In this document: in pieces, positions 21,913-27,357 of the stretch
Numbering within the stretch: position 1 is the stretch's first letter
Layout: every line of letters starts with the position of its first letter
From: CAZSXS01 sp964611385
Lineage (GTDB): Bacteria > Bacillota > Clostridia > Lachnospirales > CAYPQA01
Direction: 5' to 3'
Length of the DNA stretch: 27,357 bases
Assembly: GCA_964611385.1 (NCBI GenBank)
Contig: CAZSXS010000053.1
Span: 1-27,357 of the forward strand
The notes under the pieces: model-generated
The model's database searches: none
The model's input: the letters and a program-made list of their open reading frames with translations, nothing else
What the model was told of the DNA's origin: nothing
Position numbers and translations under genes: made by a program

Positions 21913-23255
21913 GCATATACCTCCCCTATGATTTTAATGCTCTGATCAAGTTCTTTCCGGCTGACTTTTTCTGTGACGCACCAAAGAATGGCGTCATCAC
22001 CTATGGGCAGTCCGCCCAAAATGCCTTCGTTTTCAAGCGCCTTTAGAATTTCCTTTGACTTTCCTTTTTCGACACGGGTTACAAATTCATGGAAATATTC
22101 TCCTTCGTACAGCAGGGTCAGACCGAGGGCGGACAAGGCATTAGCCAGGTACTTGGCTTTGGAGTGACACTGGGTGGCGGCATCCCACAAGCCCTGATAG
22201 CCCATCACACTTAAATACACTGAAGCTGTTAAGGCGCAAAGGGCCTGATTGGAACAAATGTTACTGGAAGCCTTCTCCCGGCGTATGTGCTGCTCTCTGG
22301 CTTGCAGGGTAAGTACATAGGCGGTATTGCCATGATGATCCTTGGTCTGTCCCACAATCCGTCCGGGAAGTTTTCTGGCATTGGCCGTGGTGGTAGCCAT
22401 GAAGCCAAGATAGGGCCCACCATAGCTCAAGGGGATACCCAGAGGCTGTCCCTCGCCCACAGCGATATCGGCTCCCAGTTCCCCAGGGGTCTTGGTCAGA
22501 GCCAAGGCCATGGGATTACAACCCATGATCAGCTTGCCCCCGGCCTGGTGGATCATAGTCGCAATCGTCTCTACTTCCTCAAAGAGGCCGTAAAAGTTGG
22601 GGCTTTGGACATAGAGACAGCTTACGGATTTCCCGGCGGCTTCCCCTTCTCCGTTCAGAATCCCTTTCAAGGCTTCCAAATCCATCTTGCCGTCCTTTTC
22701 CGGCACCACCACAAGCTCCGCATCTGCCGCCCAGCAATAGGTTTGGACGGTTTCAATGGTGTCCTTGTGGGCGGTGGTAGAGATTAGGGCAATGCTGGCT
22801 TTTTTGGAAGCTCCGCTTCCGCCACGGCACATCGCGACAGCTTCTGCCGCAGCTGTAGCGCCGTCGTAAACAGAGGCATTGGACACGTCCATTCCCGTCA
22901 GGGAAGCAATCATGGTTTGATACTCAAAAATGCTCTGCAAGATACCTTGACTCATTTCAGCTTGATAAGGGGTATAAGCCGTTACGAACTCCTCTTTAGC
23001 AGCAACATACTTTACAATAGAAGGAATATAGTGATCATAAGCTCCGGCTCCCCTTAAAATGGTGCGAAAGCTTTTGTTTTTCTCTGCCATCTCAGTCAGA
23101 GTCTGACGAACGGCAAGCTCAGACTTTCCCTCAGGGAGGTTCAATTTGCAACGGGCTTCCGGTGGAATGACCTCAAAAAGCGCATCTACAGAAGAAATGC
23201 CGATTTTATCGAGCATTTGGCGGATTTCATCAGGAGAATTACAAAGATAAGCCAT
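21909..23255 (-). CDS. gcvPA: Glycine dehydrogenase (decarboxylating) subunit 1
   Basis: This 448-aa protein is the non-PLP partner that completes the P-protein heterotetramer with GcvPB. The start is ATG 23255 (MAYLCNSPDEIRQMLDKIG), with AAAGGAGG 7 bp upstream; an earlier in-frame ATG at 23276 has no ribosome site. Characteristic stretches are FRTILRGAGAYDHYIPSIV, TAYTPYQAEMSQGILQSIFE, DVSNASVYDGATAAAEA, GQPLGIPLSYGGPYLGFMA, RKLPGRIVGQTKD and REQHIRREKASSNICSNQAL. The length is right. It lies 2 bp after gcvH and overlaps gcvPB by 4 bp. Confidence 0.97.
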   Translation of the reverse strand: MAYLCNSPDEIRQMLDKIGISSVDALFEVIPPEARCKLNLPEGKSELAVRQTLTEMAEKNKSFRTILRGAGAYDHYIPSIVKYVAAKEEFVTAYTPYQAEMSQGILQSIFEYQTMIASLTGMDVSNASVYDGATAAAEAVAMCRGGSGASKKASIALISTTAHKDTIETVQTYCWAADAELVVVPEKDGKMDLEALKGILNGEGEAAGKSVSCLYVQSPNFYGLFEEVETIATMIHQAGGKLIMGCNPMALALTKTPGELGADIAVGEGQPLGIPLSYGGPYLGFMATTTANARKLPGRIVGQTKDHHGNTAYVLTLQAREQHIRREKASSNICSNQALCALTASVYLSVMGYQGLWDAATQCHSKAKYLANALSALGLTLLYEGEYFHEFVTRVEKGKSKEILKALENEGILGGLPIGDDAILWCVTEKVSRKELDQSIKIIGEVYA

Positions 23256-23257
23256 GC

Positions 23258-23632
23258 TTATGCCTCCTTTATGCAAGCTTCATACTCATCTTTCGTCATC
23301 AGGGGGGCTGTTTCCGTAATCTCCGTTACCTGAATAAACCACGCTTCGTAAGGGGTCTTGTTGATCTCTTGCGGACTGTCTAAAAGCAACTCATTGATAG
23401 CGGCTACTTTTCCACTAAAGGGTGAAATTACATCCGAAACCGCCTTTACGGACTCTACGTCACCAAAGCTCTCGTCTATAGTTATGTCATCCCCTACACT
23501 GGGAAGATTGACAAAAACAAGATCTCCAAGCTGGTTCTGGGCATACTCTGTAATGCCGATATAAGCACTGCCGTCTGCTTCAAAGCGAATCCACTCATGA
23601 GAGTTTGTAAATTTTAAAGTTGATAAATCCAT
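23258..23632 (-). CDS. gcvH: Glycine cleavage system H protein
   Basis: This 124-aa lipoyl carrier shuttles the aminomethyl group from P-protein to T-protein and reducing power to L-protein. It contains FTNSHEWIRFE (8-18), GITEYAQNQLGDLVFVNLP (26-44) and the lipoylation loop FGDVESVKAVSDVISP with Lys63 as the lipoyl site, then DSPQEINKTPYEAWFI. Complete, with normal length. GAGGTAATG precedes the ATG, and the gene follows gcvT by 4 bp. The lplA gene in the same operon presumably charges Lys63. Confidence 0.97.
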   Translation of the reverse strand: MDLSTLKFTNSHEWIRFEADGSAYIGITEYAQNQLGDLVFVNLPSVGDDITIDESFGDVESVKAVSDVISPFSGKVAAINELLLDSPQEINKTPYEAWFIQVTEITETAPLMTKDEYEACIKEA

Positions 23633-23636
23633 ATCA

Positions 23637-24752
23637 TTACCTCCGTTTTTCTCTTTTATAAAAAGGCAAGGGGATGATTTTTCCCTCTACTAGCCTTCCC
23701 CGCACGTCAACAAAAACTGTTTCAGCTTGATAGCCCACATCAATCAAAGCCATAGCAAGGGGCGTATCCAAATAAGGGCAGTGGGTACCAGAACTTACCT
23801 GCCCGATTTTTTCACCAGGTAAGTTGCCTGATGGATTGTCGGGCGTTTCCCCAGCGGCATGGACGGGATAATTTTCCCTAGCAATCCCCTTACCAGTCAT
23901 TTTGATCCCCACCCGCTTATACCGAGGGGGCTGCCCTAACATGGCCTTTCGACCGATAAAGTCCTTTTCCATCTTTACAAAGAAATCCAACCCGGTTTCC
24001 AGGGGCGTAATCTCATCATTCATCTCATGTCCGTACAGGGGCATGGCGGCTTCCAACCTTAAGGTATCTCTGGCTCCCAGCCCGCAGGGGATTAAGCCCA
24101 GTTCCTCTCCCTCAGCTAAAATTCGCTCCCACAAAAAGGGTGCATCCGCCGGGTCGCAGTAAATCTCAAAGCCTGCCTCTCCGGTATAGCCAGTGCGGGA
24201 TACTAGGCACTTTTTACCTTCTAAATACATATCCTTCTCAAAGGTATAGTATTTTTTCGGCAGCGCTCTGTCCAAGCTAAGCTTTTCAAGTACCTTTTGT
24301 GCCACAGGCCCCTGAATGGCCAGCTGAGCAACATGATTAGAAATATCGCTAAAGCTGACATTCCCCTCTAAGTTGTCTCGAATCCATTGTACGTCTTTGT
24401 CCTTGTTGGACGCGTTGACCACCAAAAAATAAGCCTTCTCATGAATCCGATAAACCAAAAGGTCATCCACCACCCCGCCATTTGCATTGCACATGGGGCT
24501 ATAGCGAACCTGCCCGTCCGTCATATCCTTCATATCGTTGGTTAGCAATCTTTGCAGGTTCGAGAGGGCATCCTCCCCTGACAAAACCGCCTCTCCCATA
24601 TGGGACACATCAAAAAGCCCGGCCTTTTGCCGCACGGCCAAATGCTCTTTCACTAGCCCCGCAGGATACTGCACCGGAAGCATAAAGCCCGCAAAAGGAA
24701 CCATTTTTCCACCCAGCTTCAGATGGCAGTCATACAGCGGCGTTTTTTCCAT
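23637..24752 (-). CDS. gcvT: Aminomethyltransferase (T-protein)
   Basis: This 371-aa tetrahydrofolate-dependent enzyme releases ammonia and forms 5,10-methylene-THF from aminomethyl-GcvH. The start is ATG 24752 (MEKTPLYDCHLKLGGKMVPF), because AAGGAGGAGG lies 4-13 bp upstream. An in-frame ATG at 24809 would start inside the dispersed repeat and is rejected. Motifs: FDVSHMGE, NDMKDMTDGQVRYSPMCN, VNASNKDKD, ISNHVAQLAIQGP, SRTGYTGEAGFEIY, GLGARDTLRLEAAMPLYGHE and QVSSGTHCP. It is the first gene of the operon, behind a riboswitch-controlled leader. Length and folate-site residues are normal. Confidence 0.96.
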   Translation of the reverse strand: MEKTPLYDCHLKLGGKMVPFAGFMLPVQYPAGLVKEHLAVRQKAGLFDVSHMGEAVLSGEDALSNLQRLLTNDMKDMTDGQVRYSPMCNANGGVVDDLLVYRIHEKAYFLVVNASNKDKDVQWIRDNLEGNVSFSDISNHVAQLAIQGPVAQKVLEKLSLDRALPKKYYTFEKDMYLEGKKCLVSRTGYTGEAGFEIYCDPADAPFLWERILAEGEELGLIPCGLGARDTLRLEAAMPLYGHEMNDEITPLETGLDFFVKMEKDFIGRKAMLGQPPRYKRVGIKMTGKGIARENYPVHAAGETPDNPSGNLPGEKIGQVSSGTHCPYLDTPLAMALIDVGYQAETVFVDVRGRLVEGKIIPLPFYKREKRR

Positions 24753-24775
24753 AAAATCCTCCTCCTTACTGTTAC

Positions 24776-24847
24776 TGTACTCAGTCTCTAAAACATTTTC
24801 TATACTCAATCATGTTCAACTTTGCAAAGTTAATCGGACTGAGCATA
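24776..24847. repeat. Dispersed palindromic element, shortened copy C (72 bp)
   Basis: The ends TGTACTCAGTCTCTAAAACA and GGACTGAGCATA match copies A and B, but about 31 bp of the middle are missing. The core is AACTTTGCAAAGTT, again a perfect 14-bp palindrome although its outer bases differ from the GGC...GCC of copy A. It lies in the gcv mRNA leader between the riboswitch terminator and the gcvT ribosome site. Confidence 0.7.
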
Positions 24848-24867
24848 ACTTAACCAAAAATGGACAA

Positions 24868-24906
24868 TAAAAAAAGAAGCATAGCTTTTTAAAGCCCATG
24901 CTTCTC
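24868..24906 (-). terminator. Riboswitch-controlled intrinsic terminator of the gcv operon
   Basis: On the minus strand AGAAGCAT...ATGCTTCT forms the stem (with AGC-rich inner pairs), followed by seven Ts. Its 5' arm is also the end of the second glycine aptamer (ACAGAGAAGC), so aptamer closing and terminator folding exclude each other. This is the usual ON-switch layout. Confidence 0.85.
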
Positions 24907-25092
24907 TGTTCATTAACCTGAAAGATTCCCTCAGAATCCTTGACAAAAATCATCAATTCATAAGGTTGCCTCGTCGGTGCTTGACAAAAATCGTCAATAT
25001 GCTTTCCAGAGCTCCGTCCAAAACCGGTCCTTTTGCCTGAGAGTTTTTGCCTTTACCCCTTCGGCGGATAGCGAACTATCTCTCTCCCGATT
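24903..25092 (-). ncRNA. Tandem glycine riboswitch
   Basis: Minus-strand leader of gcvT. Aptamer 1 (about 25092-25003) has GGGAGAGA, CCGAAGGGGTAAAG, CAAAAACTCTCAGGCAAAAG, GGACCG and GGAGCTCTGGA, all hallmark glycine aptamer blocks. Aptamer 2 (about 24980-24903) is more divergent: CACCGACGAGGCAA, AATCTTTCAGG and GAACAGAGAAGC. Two near-identical 18-base hairpins of the form TTGAYGATTTTTGTCAA lie at 24939-24956 and 24980-24997, in the second aptamer's variable arm and at the linker. Glycine binding should prevent the following terminator and turn on the cleavage operon. Confidence 0.9.
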
Positions 25093-25113
25093 CCTTCATT
25101 CGAAATTAATGGA

Positions 25114-25142
25114 AGTATAGCGGAAAAAGAGTTGGATGTCAA
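25114..25142 (-). promoter_or_regulatory. Sigma-A promoter of the gcv operon
   Basis: On the minus strand a perfect TTGACA (25137-25142), a 17-bp spacer and TATACT (25114-25119) sit just upstream of the riboswitch. Transcription should start near 25106. Confidence 0.85.
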
Positions 25143-25226
25143 TGAAATAAAAAGTAGCTATTTGTTGGGATCGATAAAAGGTGAACCAATTCAACTCGAA
25201 CAGGCTATAAGAGTCTTGCTTGACTT

Positions 25227-25976
25227 CTATTTTTTCACCCAGATAAACGCTGTAACATCCGGCAGGGGGTCAAATCCTAGCTTTTTGGCAAGGGACTGCG
25301 AGGCTTCCCGAAACGGCCAGGCACACCAATCCGGAATAATATTCTCATCTAGCAAGTGCGTAATCAAGGTAAGTGCCGCAGCGGTAGCATATCCCTTCCC
25401 CTGGTATTCGTCCTCTGTTCCCACGCTAAGTTCCGCATGTCCTTTTCCGAGCATAAAGCCGGAGCAATAGCTGACGCAAACATCGTTTTTATACACTCTT
25501 GCAACGGGGTAAAGTCTTGTCGAATTACAATCTTGTTCAAATAAGATTGAAACATTTAGCTCGTCAGGAATTTTGAATTCAGCTTTGAATGTGCTAAATT
25601 TTTCATGGTTCAATGCAAAATGTTTTCGATGATCGCTATGCCCACCCTGCTTCTCAAATAGGGATGATAGAATGGGATACCATTGATCACTGGGGGCAAA
25701 TAAAACACATTCTTCCTTTTTATAGAAGGGTATATAGGTTTTAAAAATTACCTCTTCTATTGTAGCAGCCGCTCCTGGTGTATTCGGATTGCCAGCTACA
25801 TAATGAAAATCAAATGGAGTAAATAAAATGGCAAAATCCGGTTTTTCATAATTGTTAACATAAAGCTCTCCAGTATACTGCCCTTCGAGAGATGAATAGA
25901 TTACAGGAATGTTGTGCTGATATTCCGAAAAGACGGATAAATAATCTTGTATATTTTCGTTTTTTACCTTTAACAT
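25227..25976 (-). CDS. GNAT N-acetyltransferase (GNAT_acetyltran/ZmaR-like group)
   Basis: This 249-aa two-part protein has an N-terminal region (1-135) without a recognisable catalytic motif and a C-terminal GNAT core: PVARVYKNDVCVSYCSGFML (157-176), HAELSVGTEDEYQGKGYATA (180-199), with acetyl-CoA loop QGKGYA, then WCAWPFREASQSLAKKLGF. This arrangement, with Cys-Ala-Trp at the end of the core and N-SLAKKLGF-like closing, matches PF12746 proteins, some of which acetylate and inactivate antibiotics. The substrate here is unknown. GAGGAGCG precedes ATG 25976. It follows the methyltransferase by 44 bp and is probably co-transcribed with it, which hints at a two-gene modification or resistance unit (inference). 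Confidence 0.8.
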   Translation of the reverse strand: MLKVKNENIQDYLSVFSEYQHNIPVIYSSLEGQYTGELYVNNYEKPDFAILFTPFDFHYVAGNPNTPGAAATIEEVIFKTYIPFYKKEECVLFAPSDQWYPILSSLFEKQGGHSDHRKHFALNHEKFSTFKAEFKIPDELNVSILFEQDCNSTRLYPVARVYKNDVCVSYCSGFMLGKGHAELSVGTEDEYQGKGYATAAALTLITHLLDENIIPDWCAWPFREASQSLAKKLGFDPLPDVTAFIWVKK

Positions 25977-26020
25977 GTGTAAACGCTCCTCTTATATCAT
26001 GAAATCTACTACTGAAGGCC

Positions 26021-26836
26021 TTACTTTCTTGCAACAATGCACATCCAATTGGGCAAGGCTGCCATGGGATTTATCCTCCAATCGTGCATTTGATCGATCT
26101 CCTCTACCGTAGCTGTAGCACCTTGCATAATCTTGTGGTATGGAATCCAGAAGGGGTACTCATAATCCTTTTCCGCAAACAGTTCTTCCATGTGCTTTAT
26201 AGTCAGACCCGAATCCGCTATAGCGTTCATGATGTCCTGGATTCGCCACGCGAAGGTAATTGTACTTTCGTCCTCAAAAGGGCCGGTGCTGTCATAGGTT
26301 TTTTTCACCAAGAGTTGCTTTTTCTCGAATGAATTCCCGTCAAAGGGGCGCAGGAAAGGATGAATTTCGTACAGAATATACACTCCGTTGGGCTTGAGAA
26401 TGCGATGGATATTTCGGTACATGCCTGGCAGGTCGTCAATCCATACATGTACTCCATTGGAGGTGTACACAAAATCATACTCGTTATCTTGAATGTTCTC
26501 CAATTTCATAGTATCAGCACAAATAAATTCAATCTCCCAATTGTAGGCTTTGGCTATCCGCTCGGCGTTTGCCAGTTGGTTTTCCGAAAGGTCGCAGGAA
26601 GTAACCCTTGCCCCCAGTGAGGCAAATGCAAACACTGCGTGATTATCTCCGCTAGAGGGGACGCAGATTTTTTTACCCCGCAGTTCGGGTATGTACTGCC
26701 CAATGATATTCCATGTGCTTGCATGAAAGGCACTTGCGGGATTTTCGAGTATGCGCTGTATTGTTTTTTCTGAATGATTACATTCCGAATAGGCAGCTGC
26801 AAGCCTATTCCAGTTGCTTTTATTTTTGATTGACAT
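26021..26836 (-). CDS. Class I SAM-dependent methyltransferase
   Basis: A 271-aa protein from ATG 26836, chosen because AAGGAGAG lies 7 bp upstream; a longer frame to 26941 would start inside the leader. Rossmann-fold motifs: GKKICVPSSGDNHAVFAFAS (54-73, SAM loop), VTSCDLSENQLANAERIA with acidic Asp82 (motif II), FICADTMKLE, YDFVYTSNGVHVWIDDLP and RILKPNGVYILYEIHPF (motif post-III). The C-terminal third (WRIQDIMNAIADSGLTIKHM, PFWIPYHKIM) is typical of small-molecule methyltransferases of the UbiE/Methyltransf_25 type. The acceptor is unknown. The leader contains a promoter, a short ORF and a terminator before the ribosome site, a layout used for ribosome-mediated attenuation of antibiotic-resistance genes. 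Confidence 0.85.
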   Translation of the reverse strand: MSIKNKSNWNRLAAAYSECNHSEKTIQRILENPASAFHASTWNIIGQYIPELRGKKICVPSSGDNHAVFAFASLGARVTSCDLSENQLANAERIAKAYNWEIEFICADTMKLENIQDNEYDFVYTSNGVHVWIDDLPGMYRNIHRILKPNGVYILYEIHPFLRPFDGNSFEKKQLLVKKTYDSTGPFEDESTITFAWRIQDIMNAIADSGLTIKHMEELFAEKDYEYPFWIPYHKIMQGATATVEEIDQMHDWRINPMAALPNWMCIVARK

Positions 26837-26867
26837 GGTTTCGCTCTCCTTTTTAGTTTTCAGGCAA

Positions 26868-26903
26868 ATAAAAAACTCCACGCTCGTTATCGAGAATGGA
26901 GTT
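26868..26903 (-). terminator. Leader terminator (attenuator) before the methyltransferase
   Basis: On the minus strand AACTCCA-TT-CTCG and CGAG-CG-TGGAGTT form a two-part stem around ATAA, followed by TTTTTATTTG. It ends 32 bp before the start codon, between promoter and gene, so it must be read through or prevented for expression. Confidence 0.8.
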
Positions 26904-26933
26904 AGAAGGGCGCACTCAAAAAAAGGTAGTATT

Positions 26934-27044
26934 TCACCCAAGGCAGAAAAACAGCGCGGCCAACGATACAGAGAAAGCTCTCTGATTATAACCCAATCTC
27001 GACAACAAACGAAAGCCTGTGCCCATACACAGACTTACTGTCAT
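26934..27044 (-). CDS. Candidate 36-aa leader peptide
   Basis: ATG 27044 opens a 36-codon frame (MTVSLCMGTGFRLLSRLGYN, then QRAFSVSLAALFFCLG) that ends at TGA 26934, about 30 bp before the terminator stem. The ribosome site is weak (CCGAACA). A shorter alternative, M-I-R-L at 27078, has GGAAAGGTGG upstream. Translation or stalling on either could decide whether the terminator forms. Its existence as a made peptide is inferred from position only. Confidence 0.4.
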   Translation of the reverse strand: MTVSLCMGTGFRLLSRLGYNQRAFSVSLAALFFCLG

Positions 27045-27109
27045 TGTTCGGTCAAATCTGATTATAATCGAATCATTGCCACGCCACCTTTCCCTGTCGT
27101 ATTTACAGC

Positions 27110-27138
27110 ACTATAGCATACTAGAAAGTAAATGTAAA
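27110..27138 (-). promoter_or_regulatory. Promoter of the methyltransferase-GNAT unit
   Basis: On the minus strand TTTACA (27133-27138), a 17-bp spacer and TATAGT (27110-27115). Transcription should start near 27103, giving a leader of about 265 nt. Confidence 0.75.
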
Positions 27139-27158
27139 TACAAAAAAGAATGAGAACG

Positions 27159-27186
27159 TTGACAGCTCATGCAGGCATGATATAAT
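27159..27186 (+). promoter_or_regulatory. Consensus sigma-A promoter facing the right edge
   Basis: Perfect TTGACA (27159-27164), a 16-bp spacer and perfect TATAAT (27181-27186). It is back to back with the methyltransferase promoter (20 bp between -35 boxes). Confidence 0.75.
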
Positions 27187-27357
27187 CTATTGAAGATAAG
27201 GCGTATCTGCTTCATCACGTTCAATCATTCTTTGTATGCGATGAACAACTAATAGACAAAACCGTAGGTTACTTAAATGATGTGTTTGGAGAAGTTTTTT
27301 GGGAGGTGTTAAGTTTGAAAACATCCCTTGCTGAAGATTTGCACGAGCCATAAGGAA
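27187..27357 (+). other. Transcribed leader or start of a unit cut by the window end
   Basis: After the promoter, a frame with no stop but also no ATG runs to the TAA at 27349-27351 (YLLHHVQSFFVCDEQLIDKT, later EVFWEVLSLK). GGGAGGTGTTAAG at 27301-27313 would place a TTG start at 27315, giving a 12-aa peptide (M)KTSLAEDLHEP. AAGGAA follows at the very end, possibly the ribosome site of the next gene. Real coding here is uncertain. Confidence 0.25.

Noticed and set aside
22287..22787. 166-residue plus-strand frame opposite gcvPA
   Set aside because: It is antisense to a fully conserved enzyme, with no ribosome site; codon pattern is imposed by gcvPA.
24750..24809. Longer gcvT start at 24809
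   Set aside because: The extra 19 codons come from the dispersed repeat and the AAGGAGGAGG site clearly selects ATG 24752.

Overview
The window reads as low-to-mid GC Firmicutes DNA, most likely a strict anaerobe of the class Clostridia (inference). The signs are split glycine decarboxylase subunits (gcvPA/gcvPB), a glycine riboswitch, consensus AGGAGG ribosome sites, sigma-A promoters, and mobile debris typical of clostridial integrative elements (TndX/TnpX-type serine recombinase, IS3 and IS21 remnants). A Desulfitobacterium-like genus would fit the gcv operon, but I cannot fix the genus. No rRNA, tRNA or CRISPR array was seen.

Layout. 1-730: debris, with an XRE regulator carrying an internal stop, a 147-bp element with 24-bp inverted ends, and a SLOG-family fragment. 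730-6160: envelope genes, with a CapA-like lipoprotein (+), an Rpn/PD-(D/E)XK protein with a 24-bp tandem repeat (-), and a CapG/FnlC-like sugar-nucleotide 2-epimerase (-) divergent from an orphan glycosyltransferase (+). 6200-18000: an accessory island holding a GNAT, a frameshifted PIN toxin gene with an intact 58-aa partner, a broken large serine recombinase, Fic and IS3 fragments, a DUF1801 protein and a frameshifted VOC protein. These are followed by a two-component system beside three membrane-anchored alpha/beta hydrolases and a 47-aa membrane protein, then IstB, YjbQ, ThpR and recombinase N-terminal fragments. 18071-25142: a complete glycine cleavage operon (-), gcvT-gcvH-gcvPA-gcvPB-lplA-lpdA, behind a promoter, tandem glycine riboswitch and terminator. 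25227-27140: a GNAT and a class I methyltransferase (-) behind an attenuator-like leader.

How genes work together. The gcv operon carries all four glycine cleavage activities plus its own lipoate ligase, so it can lipoylate GcvH and oxidise glycine as a unit, switched by glycine at the terminator. In the island, the response regulator probably drives two divergent hydrolase transcripts from one 48-bp palindrome. The palindrome holds identical tandem TTCATATT sites for each direction, with a -10 box 6 bp outside each end. A related site lies at the regulator's own promoter.

Most worth following up: (1) a dispersed intergenic element in three copies (855, 5035, 24776) with conserved inverted ends and a covarying core palindrome; (2) the two-component/membrane hydrolase module and its symmetric operator; (3) the attenuator leader before the methyltransferase; (4) four genes each broken by one base change, and a recombinase whose two ends lie 8.3 kb apart.
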